Below, in pieces: positions 1-7,513 of a DNA stretch of 9,380 bases. The stretch is taken from the NCBI GenBank assembly GCA_900542565.1, contig UQOC01000073.1:1-9380 (forward strand), in the 5' to 3' direction. The notes beneath the pieces were generated by a model, which saw only the letters and a list, made by a program, of their open reading frames with translations, was not told where the DNA came from and searched no databases. Made by a program: the position numbers and the translations under genes. Source of the stretch: an uncultured Eubacteriales bacterium (GTDB lineage: Bacteria > Bacillota > Clostridia > Peptostreptococcales > Anaerovoracaceae). Every line of letters begins with the position of its first letter. Within the stretch, counting starts at the first letter, position 1.

Positions 1-1
1 A

Positions 2-250
2 GGCGATGTGCTGGTTCTGGCAGGAAGCATTCCTACAGGTCTGCCGGCAACCATTTATCAGGATATTCTCCATCGTCTGGCTGGCAAAGAAATCCTGACC
101 GTTGTGGATGCTACAGGCAATTTGCTTTGCAATGTATTGGAACATCATCCGTTTTTGATCAAACCCAATCATCATGAACTGGGTGAGATTTTTGATGTGA
201 CCATTGATGATATGGAAAAGGTAAAAATTTATGCCGGAAAACTGCAGGAA
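2..250 (+). pseudogene. fruK: Internal fragment of 1-phosphofructokinase (PfkB/ribokinase family), joined in frame to comM
   Basis: The frame is open from base 2 (a GTG at 8 is only an apparent start) and encodes the middle of a FruK-type sugar kinase, which makes fructose 1,6-bisphosphate from fructose 1-phosphate and ATP. Visible motifs, numbered from base 8, are LAGSIPTGLP (4-13), VVDATGNLL (32-40) and the family signature FLIKPNHHELGEIF (49-62). FruK similarity runs to about GKLQE (77-81) and then stops. The expected continuation, a Gly-rich strand and the C-terminal GAGDS motif with the catalytic Asp, is missing, so this piece cannot be a kinase. The start is cut by the window edge. Codon use differs from everything downstream: of 8 Ile codons, 6 are ATT, 2 ATC and none ATA, whereas ATA is common afterwards. 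LacC-like tagatose-6-phosphate kinase is a close alternative for the family assignment. The join to comM is discussed as a finding. Confidence 0.78.
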
Positions 251-1006
251 AACATGCCTTTTATCGAAAACAGGCCTTTCAGGCATGTGGGGCCGGGAAT
301 ATCACGCAGCGCACTGATAGGAGGGGGGACCACGCCCATGCCGGGAGAGATCTCCCTTGCACACAACGGTGTGCTGTTTCTTGATGAAATGCTCCAGATA
401 CCTTCAAATATCCTGGAAGCCATGAGAGAACCCATGGAAGAAAAAGAGATCTGCATATCAAGAGGTCGGAACAGAGTGGTATTTCCTGCGGATTTTGTGA
501 TGATAGGAGCCTCCAATCCATGCCCATGCGGATATCTGGGTGACAGGAGCCGGCAATGCACCTGTTCCCCAGGCCAGATAGCCAGATACAGGGCAAAGCT
601 TTCAGGAGCCATGGCAGACAGGATAGATATATGCGTGGAGATCACAAGGATCGGATACGGCAGTTTGAAAGATACCGGAGGACTTTCGTCAGAACAGATG
701 AAAAAAACTGTAACGGATGTCAGATACATGCAGATGGAAAAAAGAGGCATGCTGAACGGACAGATGAAACCGGCCGATATTGAAAAATACTGTATCCTTA
801 CAGAGGAAGCGGAAAAACTCCTGAAAAGGATATATGAATATGAGGGAATAAGCATAAGGCGGTACCATAAACTGCTGAAGGTGGCCAGGACCATCGCAGA
901 TATAAGGGGAGAACAGAAGATTGGGGCCGGTCATCTCACAGCAGCACATCAGTATGTAAGACTTCTGGAACAGAAAACATGGGGGAATAATTATGCACAT
1001 CCGTAA
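251..1006 (+). CDS. comM: ComM/YifB family AAA+ ATPase (magnesium-chelatase-like), C-terminal half only
   Basis: ComM is a hexameric AAA+ helicase that drives branch migration of incoming single-stranded DNA during natural transformation; in Firmicutes it is usually called YifB. Numbered from base 8, visible parts are RPFR (89-92), the GEISLAHNGVLFLDE block (113-127) that holds Walker B, the Cys-rich SNPCPCGYLGD (169-179) followed by CTC, and the DRID sensor/arginine region (204-207). The C-terminal helical Mg-chelatase domain with ISIRRYHKLLKVARTIAD follows. The N-terminal Lon-like domain and the Walker A loop should precede RPFR but are absent, replaced by the FruK fragment. About 250 of an expected ~500 residues remain. 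The usual PFRxPHH motif reads PFRHVGPG here. The gene ends 14 bases inside dprA, a tight arrangement that suggests co-transcription. Confidence 0.93.
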   Translation, partial: NMPFIENRPFRHVGPGISRSALIGGGTTPMPGEISLAHNGVLFLDEMLQIPSNILEAMREPMEEKEICISRGRNRVVFPADFVMIGASNPCPCGYLGDRSRQCTCSPGQIARYRAKLSGAMADRIDICVEITRIGYGSLKDTGGLSSEQMKKTVTDVRYMQMEKRGMLNGQMKPADIEKYCILTEEAEKLLKRIYEYEGISIRRYHKLLKVARTIADIRGEQKIGAGHLTAAHQYVRLLEQKTWGNNYAHP

Positions 1007-1862
1007 TAATATAGAGAGCATAAGGATATGTGACAGGGAATATCCTGAATTGCTGAAAAACATAAAAGATCCGCCGGATACCATATATTTTGCGGGGGAT
1101 ATCGCACTGATAAAAGGCGTCTCTGCTGCGGTGGTAGGAACAAGAAAGTGCAGTGAATACGGACGGCAGACTGCTCTGCGGATAGGCAGGATGCTTGGAA
1201 AGAACAAGGTGACAGTCGTAAGCGGCATGGCTGCCGGGATTGACGCTCACGCCCATGCAGGAGCACTGGATGCCGGCGGAAAAACAGTGGCTGTGCTTGC
1301 CTGTGGGCCGGATATATGCTATCCGAGAGAAAACAGGAAAATATATGAAATGATAAGGGAAAAAGGACTGATAATATCCGAACATCCTCCCGGCACCGAA
1401 CCTAAGCCGTGGCATTTTCCCATGAGGAACAGGATAATATCCGGGGTCTCACTTCTTACGGTGGTGGTAGAAGCAGGGACCGGGAGCGGCGCGATCATCA
1501 CAGCTCAGGCAGCAGCAGAACAGGGCCGGGATGTAATGGCGGTACCTGGAAATATAAACAGCCCATACAGCCTCGGCGCCAACAAGCTGATAGCCGACGG
1601 GGCTGCTGCAGTGACGGTGCCGGAGGATATATTGAGGGCTGCCGGCATAGAACCAGTAATGGAAGCGGAAGAAATGGAAAAAATGGGCAGCGATGAGCAG
1701 AAAGTATACAGGCTGCTGCTGGAAAAGGGTGAACTCACAGTGGAGGAACTCTGTGCATACATGGATGCAGACTCTTTTACAGTCAACGGACTTGTGAGCG
1801 TAATGGAGCTTAAAGGCGTGATATCTTACTGCATCGGAAAAATTTTTATTGCAAAATCCTGA
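993..1862 (+). CDS. dprA: DNA processing protein DprA (Smf)
   Basis: DprA binds incoming single-stranded DNA in the cytoplasm and loads RecA on it during transformation; it is also kept in many species with no known competence. The 289-residue protein has the Rossmann-like core: VVGTRKCSEYGR (47-58), SGMAAGIDAHAH (77-88), FPMRNRIISG (142-151) and AVPGNINSPYSLGANKLI (183-200). It has a C-terminal winged-helix (DML1-like) domain at about 232-289. The N-terminal SAM domain of longer homologues is missing, so the length resembles B. subtilis DprA (about 297 residues) more than the ~360-residue forms. The ATG at 993 lies in the 3' end of comM behind GGGGGA at 981-986, and the N-terminus fits the family (YPELLKNIKDPP at 17-28). 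No competence regulator is visible in the window. Confidence 0.97.
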   Translation: MHIRNNIESIRICDREYPELLKNIKDPPDTIYFAGDIALIKGVSAAVVGTRKCSEYGRQTALRIGRMLGKNKVTVVSGMAAGIDAHAHAGALDAGGKTVAVLACGPDICYPRENRKIYEMIREKGLIISEHPPGTEPKPWHFPMRNRIISGVSLLTVVVEAGTGSGAIITAQAAAEQGRDVMAVPGNINSPYSLGANKLIADGAAAVTVPEDILRAAGIEPVMEAEEMEKMGSDEQKVYRLLLEKGELTVEELCAYMDADSFTVNGLVSVMELKGVISYCIGKIFIAKS

Positions 1863-1877
1863 AAAAAGCACTATTAT
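1849..1877 (+). promoter_or_regulatory. Probable sigma-A promoter of the topA-hslV-hslU-codY operon
   Basis: The -35 box is TTGCAA (1849-1854) and the -10 box is TATTAT (1872-1877), separated by 17 bases. These match the consensus at 4 of 6 and 5 of 6 positions. The -35 box lies inside the last codons of dprA. Transcription would start near 1884, giving a leader of about 56 bases before topA. This is the only longer gap in the first 6.8 kb, which supports a promoter here. Inferred from sequence alone. Confidence 0.6.
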
Positions 1878-1904
1878 ATTTGACTATAGAAATATGCAAA
1901 GATG

Positions 1905-1918
1905 ATTCCTGAGGGAAT
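1905..1918. repeat. Small inverted repeat in the topA leader
   Basis: ATTCC (1905-1909) and GGAAT (1914-1918) form perfect 5-base arms around a 4-base loop. The repeat is about 20 bases downstream of the predicted start of transcription and 12 bases before the topA ribosome binding site. It could be an operator half-site pair or a weak RNA hairpin. It has no U-run and is not a terminator. With arms this short it could be chance. Confidence 0.3.
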
Positions 1919-1939
1919 GATATAAAAACAGGAGGGGAA

Positions 1940-4012
1940 ATGGCTGTAAAAGGAAAAAATGTTAGGAAAAAAACACTGGTCATAGTTGAGTCTCCGTCAA
2001 AGGCCAAGACCATAGGCAAATATCTGGGCCCGTCATATAAGGTCATGGCTTCGGTGGGGCATATAAGGGATCTTCCCAAGAGCAAGCTTGGCATAGATAT
2101 TGAAAACGACTTTGAACCTGAATACATTTCCATCAGAGGAAAGGGTGATCTGATAAAGGAACTGAAAAAAGAAGCGAAACAGGCGTCCAAGGTTTATCTG
2201 GCAACCGACCCGGACCGGGAAGGAGAAGCTATCTCGTGGCATCTGGCATATCTGCTTGGCATTGATCCGTCATCTGACTGCCGGATAGTATTCAACGAGA
2301 TAACAAAAGATACCATCAAGGCCGCCGTAAAGCACCCAAGGCCCATAGACCTGAAGCTGGTAGATGCCCAGCAGGCAAGGAGAGTCCTTGACAGGCTGGT
2401 GGGATATGAGATAAGCCCGCTCCTGTGGAGAAAGATAAGAAGAGGACTGAGCGCAGGCAGAGTACAATCGGCCGCCTTGAAGATAATCTGCGACAGAGAA
2501 AACCAGATAAAAAACTTTATACCAAAAGAATACTGGAATATCAATGTCCATTTCACCAAGGGAAAAGGTTTTGACGCCAGGTGCTCGGAGTACAAAGGCA
2601 AAAAACTTGAGATCGGCAGCAAGGATGAAGCAGACAGAGTGCTTGCAGACCTGAAAGCCGGAGAATATGTAGTTTCTGATATAACAAGAAAAGACAGGCA
2701 GCGCAGGCCCTTTGCCCCGTTCACTACCAGCAGCCTGCAGCAGGATGCCGCAAACAAGCTGAACTTTACCACAAAAAGATCCATGATGGTCGCCCAGCAG
2801 CTATATGAAGGGATAGAAATAAAGGGCAGCGGAACACTTGGCCTGGTAACATATATAAGGACTGACTCGGTAAGGATCTCAGATGAAGCCAAGAGTGCCG
2901 CCAGAGAATATATAAAAGAAAATTTCGGAGAAAAATATACTGCAAACAACACCTTTTCCAACAGGAAAAAAGATATACAGGATGCCCATGAGGCGATCAG
3001 GCCCAGCAACATCAGTCTTGATCCTGAACAGATAAAAGATTCCCTGACCAGGGATCAATATGCGCTGTATAAGCTGATATGGACCAGATTTCTTGCCAGC
3101 CAGATGGCTCCTGCCGTATTTGATTCTGTGCAGGCGTCCATATCCAACGGAGATTACGGCCTGAAGGCAAGCGGATCAAAACTCATATTTGACGGATACC
3201 AGAGGATATATAGTTCAAATCTCGATGAGGATAAGGACAAACTCCTGCCGGATCTTGCCATAGGTGAAAAACTCAGCGCAAAGGAGCTGCCGGGAGAACA
3301 GAAGTTCACAGAACCGCCCGCAAGATTCACTGAAGCCAGCCTGGTAAAAGATCTGGAGGAAAAAGGCATCGGCCGTCCCAGCACATATGCCCCTATCATA
3401 GCAACCTTGCTGGAGAGAAAATATATCTCAAGGCAGAAAAAAACGCTGATACCGACAGATCTGGGATTTCTGGTGACCGATATGCTAAGCGATTATTTTA
3501 AAGAAATAGTCGATACCGGTTTTACGGCCGAAATGGAAGATAAACTTGACGATGTGGAGGTTAAGGCATTAAACTGGAAAGAGATAGTCCGGGATTTTTA
3601 CGGTACCCTTAAGGAAGAACTGGATATAGCCGACAAAGCCATAGAAAAAGTCAAGATCGAGGACCAGATGACCGATGAGATATGTGAGCTCTGCGGTAAG
3701 CCCATGGTGATAAAACAGGGAAGGTTCGGAGAATTCCTGGCATGCAGCGGTTATCCGGAGTGTAAGAATACCAAGCCTATCATCCGCAAGACAGGGGTGA
3801 AATGTCCGGACTGCGGCGGCGACATCATAGTGCGCAGGGGCAGGTCAGGAAAAGTATTTTACGGATGCAGCAATTATCCGGATTGCAAGAAAGCTTTCTG
3901 GTATAAGCCGGTAGACAGGAAATGCCCTCAATGCGGATCTGTCCTGCTGGAGCGAAATTCAAAAAATGCAAAATATGTTTGTTCCAATGACAAATGTGGG
4001 TATAAAGAGTAA
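1940..4012 (+). CDS. topA: DNA topoisomerase I (type IA)
   Basis: TopA relaxes negative supercoils by cutting and resealing one DNA strand. The full-length 690-residue protein has the Toprim domain with [15 protein letters not shown] (16-30, Glu17) and [13 protein letters not shown] (89-101), the metal-binding acidic triad. [10 protein letters not shown] (171-180) is the family signature. [10 protein letters not shown] (301-310) holds the nucleophile Tyr305, and HEAIRP (350-355) and GIGRPSTYA (477-485) follow. The C-terminus has three four-Cys zinc ribbons: Cys582/585/602/608, 622/625/643/649 and 662/665/681/686. The length matches B. subtilis TopA (about 690 residues). The ATG at 1940 follows AGGAGG (1930-1935) with a short 4-base spacer, and the N-terminus [16 protein letters not shown] fits the family. 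It is first in an apparent operon, 19 bases before hslV. Confidence 0.99.
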   Translation: MAVKGKNVRKKTLVIVESPSKAKTIGKYLGPSYKVMASVGHIRDLPKSKLGIDIENDFEPEYISIRGKGDLIKELKKEAKQASKVYLATDPDREGEAISWHLAYLLGIDPSSDCRIVFNEITKDTIKAAVKHPRPIDLKLVDAQQARRVLDRLVGYEISPLLWRKIRRGLSAGRVQSAALKIICDRENQIKNFIPKEYWNINVHFTKGKGFDARCSEYKGKKLEIGSKDEADRVLADLKAGEYVVSDITRKDRQRRPFAPFTTSSLQQDAANKLNFTTKRSMMVAQQLYEGIEIKGSGTLGLVTYIRTDSVRISDEAKSAAREYIKENFGEKYTANNTFSNRKKDIQDAHEAIRPSNISLDPEQIKDSLTRDQYALYKLIWTRFLASQMAPAVFDSVQASISNGDYGLKASGSKLIFDGYQRIYSSNLDEDKDKLLPDLAIGEKLSAKELPGEQKFTEPPARFTEASLVKDLEEKGIGRPSTYAPIIATLLERKYISRQKKTLIPTDLGFLVTDMLSDYFKEIVDTGFTAEMEDKLDDVEVKALNWKEIVRDFYGTLKEELDIADKAIEKVKIEDQMTDEICELCGKPMVIKQGRFGEFLACSGYPECKNTKPIIRKTGVKCPDCGGDIIVRRGRSGKVFYGCSNYPDCKKAFWYKPVDRKCPQCGSVLLERNSKNAKYVCSNDKCGYKE

Positions 4013-4015
4013 ATC

Positions 4016-4022
4016 AAGGAGG
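4016..4022 (+). promoter_or_regulatory. Ribosome binding site that fixes the hslV start
   Basis: A perfect AAGGAGG lies 9 bases before the ATG at 4032. The reading frame is open upstream to an ATG at 3966 inside topA, but that longer start would add 22 residues unlike any HslV and has no ribosome binding site. The start at 4032 is therefore preferred. Confidence 0.9.
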
Positions 4023-4031
4023 TATTTAATC

Positions 4032-4571
4032 ATGGTACAATTTCATGCAACCACCATTTGCGCAGTAAGAAGGGGACCCGATGATGTTTGCATCGGAGGA
4101 GACGGACAGGTCACCATGGGTGAATCTGCCATAATGAAAAACGGAGCAAAAAAAGTAAGGAAGATTTACAAGAATACAGTGGTATCAGGCTTTGCCGGTT
4201 CTGTAGCCGATGCTTTTTCTCTTACGGAAAAGTTTGAGAAAAAACTTGAAGAGCATTCAGGCAATCTGAAAAGGGCGGCAGTAGACCTTGCCCAGCTCTG
4301 GCGTTCAGATAAGGGAATGAGAAGCCTTGAAGCGCTTATGATCGTAGCCGACAAAAATGAAATGCTCATCATTTCGGGAAATGGCGAAGTGATAGAACCG
4401 GATCAGGACTTTGTAGCCATCGGTTCCGGGGGAAATTACGCTTACGCCGCAGCCAACGCTCTGTATAACCATACTGACATGAGCGCTGAAGAGATTGTGA
4501 GGGAAGCCTTGAAGATCGCTTCATCCATTTGCGTATATACTAACGATCATATTTCTGTAGAGAAATTGTAA
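4032..4571 (+). CDS. hslV: HslV (ClpQ) peptidase subunit of the HslUV protease
   Basis: HslV is the proteasome-like peptidase of the cytoplasmic HslUV complex, a double hexameric ring capped by HslU. The 179-residue product has the N-terminal hydrolase signature ATTICAVRR (6-14), GDGQVTMG (23-30), a conserved lysine pair at 40-41 that includes the equivalent of catalytic Lys33, and [12 protein letters not shown] (51-62). GSGGNYA (131-137) and ICVYTND (166-172) follow. The catalytic Thr of the E. coli enzyme corresponds to Thr7, so a six-residue leader MVQFHA precedes it. B. subtilis ClpQ is reported from memory to use a Ser at position 2 as nucleophile. Position 2 here is Val, so removal of the leader to expose Thr7 is more likely. 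The gene lies between topA and its ATPase partner hslU, 14 bases before hslU. Confidence 0.98.
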   Translation: MVQFHATTICAVRRGPDDVCIGGDGQVTMGESAIMKNGAKKVRKIYKNTVVSGFAGSVADAFSLTEKFEKKLEEHSGNLKRAAVDLAQLWRSDKGMRSLEALMIVADKNEMLIISGNGEVIEPDQDFVAIGSGGNYAYAAANALYNHTDMSAEEIVREALKIASSICVYTNDHISVEKL

Positions 4572-4585
4572 CAAGGGGGAACAAC

Positions 4586-6019
4586 ATGGAAAGCAAATTA
4601 TACAGTATGACTCCGAAGCAGATCGTTGCGGAGCTTGACAAATACATCATAGGCCAGGATGAGGCAAAAAAATCCGTTGCCATCGCTCTCAGGAACAGAT
4701 ACAGGAGGAGCCTCCTTTCAGAGGAGCTGAGAGAAGAGATCACGCCGAAAAATATACTGATGATGGGGCCTACCGGCTGTGGTAAGACTGAGATAGCCAG
4801 GAGACTGGCAAAGCTCATGGATGCGCCTTTTGTCAAAGTGGAAGCCACAAAATTTACTGAGGTCGGATATGTGGGCCGCGATGTGGACTCAATGATAAGA
4901 GATCTTGTGGAAGCCTCCATGAGAGTGACCAAGCAAAAAAAACTGGAAGAAAAATACAGCATAGCTGATGATATAGCTGAAGAAAAGATCGTTGAGGCCA
5001 TCATACCCGGCAAAAAGAAAAAAACTTCCGGACAGGCCAAAGGCCCTTTCGACTTCATAATGAACAGCGGCGGATACCAGAGCCAGAAACAGCAGTATCT
5101 GGACGGCCAGGCTTCAAAGGAAAACGAAAAAGAAGACAGGGATGTGGAGATGGCAAGGGAGCAGGTAAGACAGCAGCTCCGCCAGGGACTTCTGGAAGAC
5201 CAGTATATCGAGATCGATGTTGTCGACACTCCTAAAGGCAACCAGCTTGACATGAGCAATGAAGGAATGTCCATAGCCATAGGAAATATATTCGGCAATA
5301 TGGCTCCTGAAAGGACCAAGAAAAAGAACTGCAAAGTCAAAGATGCCAGAAAGATACTGAGAGAGCAGGAAGCCCAGAAGCTCATAGACATGGATGTTGT
5401 CACCGACGAGGCCATCGAGAACGCAGAACAGAACGGCATAGTATTTATCGACGAGATAGACAAGATAGCATCCGGATCACGCATGATGTCAGGTGCGGAT
5501 GTGTCAAGAGAAGGAGTCCAGAGAGACATACTTCCCATAGTAGAAGGCAGCGTGATAAATACAAAATACGGACCGGTAAAGACGGATCATATACTCTTTA
5601 TCGGGGCAGGAGCTTTCCATACTGCAAAACCGACAGACCTGATACCTGAACTCCACGGCCGTTTCCCGATCAGAGTTGAACTGGAAAGCCTTACCAAGGA
5701 TGACTTTGTAAATATACTTACCGTTCCGGAAAATGCCCTTATCAAGCAGCACAAGGCCCTGCTGGAGACTGAAGGGGTAGAAGTTGAATTTACAGAAGGC
5801 GCCATCGACGAGATCGCGACCATGTCGTACCTGATGAACGAGCAGACAGAAAACATAGGGGCAAGAAGGCTGCACACAGTGCTGGAAAAGCTCCTTGAAG
5901 ATATTTCGTTCAACATACCTGATGTTGAGCAGGAAAAGATCGTAATAGACGCCGACTATGTAAAAGAAAAATTCCAGGAGACCATCCACAAGGAAGATCT
6001 GGACAGGTTCATATTGTAG
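4586..6019 (+). CDS. hslU: HslU (ClpY) ATPase subunit of the HslUV protease
   Basis: HslU is the AAA+ unfoldase that feeds substrates to HslV. The 477-residue protein has Walker A GPTGCGKT (61-68), the pore loop GYVGRDV (94-100), an intermediate (I) domain at about 110-265 rich in Lys, Gln and Glu, and Walker [11 protein letters not shown] (285-294). It also has sensor 1 around GAGAFH (340-345), the arginine-finger region [11 protein letters not shown] (356-366) and sensor 2 GARRLHT (425-431). It ends in LDRFIL, the tail that docks into HslV. All ATPase motifs are intact. The length is a little above that of B. subtilis ClpY (about 467), with the extra residues probably in the I domain near 141-185. 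The start follows AAGGGGG (4573-4579) with a 6-base spacer. codY begins 19 bases downstream. Confidence 0.99.
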   Translation: MESKLYSMTPKQIVAELDKYIIGQDEAKKSVAIALRNRYRRSLLSEELREEITPKNILMMGPTGCGKTEIARRLAKLMDAPFVKVEATKFTEVGYVGRDVDSMIRDLVEASMRVTKQKKLEEKYSIADDIAEEKIVEAIIPGKKKKTSGQAKGPFDFIMNSGGYQSQKQQYLDGQASKENEKEDRDVEMAREQVRQQLRQGLLEDQYIEIDVVDTPKGNQLDMSNEGMSIAIGNIFGNMAPERTKKKNCKVKDARKILREQEAQKLIDMDVVTDEAIENAEQNGIVFIDEIDKIASGSRMMSGADVSREGVQRDILPIVEGSVINTKYGPVKTDHILFIGAGAFHTAKPTDLIPELHGRFPIRVELESLTKDDFVNILTVPENALIKQHKALLETEGVEVEFTEGAIDEIATMSYLMNEQTENIGARRLHTVLEKLLEDISFNIPDVEQEKIVIDADYVKEKFQETIHKEDLDRFIL

Positions 6020-6037
6020 TCAGATTGGAGCAGGCAA

Positions 6038-6811
6038 ATGTCAAGCAAGATCCTCAGTAAAATCAGGAAACTTAACTGGGTACTCACTGAAAGCACCACA
6101 GGCAGTTTTTCTTACGGGCAGTTGAGTGAGATATTGAGCCAGGTGCTCAGTGCCAATGTATATATAACAGATTCCGATGGAAAAGTCTTAGGAACCGGAT
6201 ATATAAACAAAGAGGACTCATCGCTGATGGTAGACAGAAGAGGCATGGAAAGACTGGTGCCTGCTCATAATGAGAACTTCCTCCAGATCACCGAGACTAA
6301 AGCCAACATAAAGGGAGCAGATATCCTCAGGATGTTCGGCAGCAGCTATGAGATGTCAGAAAAATACCATTGCATCATACCGAGCTTTTGCGGCGGAAAA
6401 CGGCTGGGCACTCTTATAGCGGCCAGATACGAGGAAGAATTTTCAGAAGAAGATATAGCTTTGTGCGAATACGGGGCAGCCGTTGTGGGACTTGAAATAC
6501 AGAGGAACAACAGGTTTGCCAGAGAAGAGGAGAACCGCCTCAAAGGTTCGGTGGATCTTGCCCTGTCATCACTTTCTGCATCGGAGAAGGAAGCGGTCAT
6601 CACTGTCCTTAAAGAATTCAGAGGTGATGAAGGGGACATAGTGACAAGCAAGATCGCCGAAAAATACCATATGACAAATTCTCTGGTGGTAAACGCTCTG
6701 CGCAAGCTTGAAAGCGCCGGGATCATCAGGGCCAGATCTATGGGTATGAGAGGTACGCGTATCTTGATAATAAACCCGTTTTTCCGTAAAGAAGCTGAAA
6801 AACTCAGATAA
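6038..6811 (+). CDS. codY: GTP-sensing global transcriptional regulator CodY
   Basis: CodY represses amino-acid uptake, biosynthesis and other stationary-phase genes when GTP and branched-chain amino acids are high. The 257-residue protein has an N-terminal GAF-like ligand domain (about 1-150, with GGKRLGTLIAARY at 119-131 and EYGAAVVGLEI at 144-154), a linker helix (155-178) and a C-terminal winged helix-turn-helix (about 178-245). The winged helix includes SKIAEKYHMTNSLVVNALRK (204-223) and then LESAGII and GMRGTRI. Numbering matches B. subtilis CodY without gaps through this part. Asn214 replaces the Arg214 of B. subtilis, while Ser215 is kept. The N-terminal pocket region (55-75) is quite divergent. 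The start has a modest site, GGAG at 6027-6030, 7 bases away. codY follows hslVU as in B. subtilis and is closed by an intrinsic terminator. Confidence 0.98.
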   Translation: MSSKILSKIRKLNWVLTESTTGSFSYGQLSEILSQVLSANVYITDSDGKVLGTGYINKEDSSLMVDRRGMERLVPAHNENFLQITETKANIKGADILRMFGSSYEMSEKYHCIIPSFCGGKRLGTLIAARYEEEFSEEDIALCEYGAAVVGLEIQRNNRFAREEENRLKGSVDLALSSLSASEKEAVITVLKEFRGDEGDIVTSKIAEKYHMTNSLVVNALRKLESAGIIRARSMGMRGTRILIINPFFRKEAEKLR

Positions 6812-6814
6812 TGA

Positions 6815-6859
6815 ACAAAACCCCCGAATGCGTCATAGTATGCAAGAGGGGGTTTTTGT
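6815..6859 (+). terminator. Intrinsic terminator after codY, overlapping the yunB ribosome binding site
   Basis: AAAACCCCC (6817-6825) pairs perfectly with GGGGGTTTT (6848-6856), and AC (6815-6816) and GT (6858-6859) extend the stem across a single bulged T at 6857. A further TGC/GCA pair (6829-6831 with 6842-6844) may extend the hairpin inward. The stem followed by a T-run 4 bases after the codY stop is classic. The A-run on the 5' side could let it act in both directions, but no gene on the opposite strand needs it. The 3' arm also carries the only ribosome binding sequence for yunB, whose ATG is at 6860. Confidence 0.88.
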
Positions 6860-7492
6860 ATGAAGAGATGGCTGGTGATTCTCGCAGGATTTCTGCTTGC
6901 TGCAGCGGGAACCCTTGCGCTGCTAAAAGACACATTCGGTGAAAATATTGAAGCGACGGCAGAGGCGATAGCGGTCAACATCGTTGCCACCAAGATAAAT
7001 ACCAGCCTGCAGCAGGGATTTTATGACGAAAGCCTGGGAGAACCCATTTTAGATATAGGCCGGGACAGCGAGGGTAATATACAGTACATACAATCCGATT
7101 CAAGGGTCATAAATAAGCTTGTGCTGTCTTTTTCCAAAAATGTGGAGGAAACATACAGCATGTCTGATATGGAAGAAGTACGGGTCAATCTGGGCGTCAT
7201 AACAGGGAACAGCCTGTTGTCCCAGCTTCCTTTTACCGCATCTGTCAGGGTGCAGCCGCTCAGTCTCACCAAATTTCAGGTGGAAACAGAATTTGAATCT
7301 GAAGGTATAAATCAGACGCGGTACTTTGTTTACTGTACAGTCACCAGCCAGGTCCATATAATAGCCCCCTTTACGGACAAGGTGGCGGAAATAGACAGGA
7401 AAGTCCTTCTGGCCGAGGCGATAATCGTAGGGAAAGTGCCGGACAGCTATGTGGTAGTCCCTGAAGATAATATTATGGATGCAATCGAATAA
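6860..7492 (+). CDS. yunB: Sporulation protein YunB
   Basis: The 210-residue product matches the YunB family, which in B. subtilis belongs to the mother-cell sigma-E regulon; its molecular role is not known to me. It has a short basic N-terminus and one hydrophobic segment (4-22), so it is probably a membrane-anchored protein with most of the chain outside the cytoplasm. Family-like motifs are the Asn-rich start of the soluble part (FGENIEATAEAIA at 26-38), LGVITGNSLL (111-120), EGINQTRYFVY (148-158) and LLAEAIIVGKVPDSY (183-197). The only plausible ribosome binding site is GAGGGGG (6846-6852), inside the terminator of codY, with about 7-10 bases to the ATG. Being separated from codY by a terminator, it probably has its own regulation. 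The assignment rests on recalled motifs. Confidence 0.88.
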   Translation: MKRWLVILAGFLLAAAGTLALLKDTFGENIEATAEAIAVNIVATKINTSLQQGFYDESLGEPILDIGRDSEGNIQYIQSDSRVINKLVLSFSKNVEETYSMSDMEEVRVNLGVITGNSLLSQLPFTASVRVQPLSLTKFQVETEFESEGINQTRYFVYCTVTSQVHIIAPFTDKVAEIDRKVLLAEAIIVGKVPDSYVVVPEDNIMDAIE

Positions 7493-7498
7493 AACTTG

Positions 7499-7507
7499 TG
7501 ATAGAAT
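7499..7507 (+). promoter_or_regulatory. Candidate extended -10 promoter directly upstream of hflX
   Basis: TGATAGAAT fits an extended -10 element (TG, one base, then TAGAAT at 7502-7507, 5 of 6 to consensus). At 17 bases upstream, ATGCAA (7479-7484) is only a weak -35 match (3 of 6), which extended -10 promoters tolerate. Standard geometry puts +1 at 7514, the A of the hflX ATG. No other promoter signal is visible in the 21-base gap. Confidence 0.4.
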
Positions 7508-7513
7508 AACATC

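Noticed and set aside
8..1006. A functional kinase-helicase fusion protein as a new system
   Set aside because: Both halves lack catalytic essentials and the codon use changes at the join, so a misjoin or a broken gene is far more likely.
1853..1867. Possible CodY box between the -35 and -10 of the topA promoter
   Set aside because: Only 10 of 15 positions match AATTTTCWGAAAATT, which is common by chance in AT-rich DNA, and the altered CodY helix makes the standard motif uncertain here.
1880..1885. TTGACT as an alternative -35 box for topA
   Set aside because: No acceptable -10 lies 16-18 bases downstream; TTGCAA-17-TATTAT fits much better.
2194..3012. Reverse-strand open frame opposite topA
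   Set aside because: Antisense shadow of a conserved coding region with no recognisable motif.
3966..4031. Longer hslV start inside topA
   Set aside because: The extra 22 residues are out-of-frame topA sequence with no family similarity, and AAGGAGG is placed for the ATG at 4032.
4540..5538. Long reverse-strand open frame (332 codons) opposite hslU
   Set aside because: It is Ser/Leu/Phe-rich low-complexity sequence antisense to a perfectly conserved gene, with no recognisable domain: a shadow frame.
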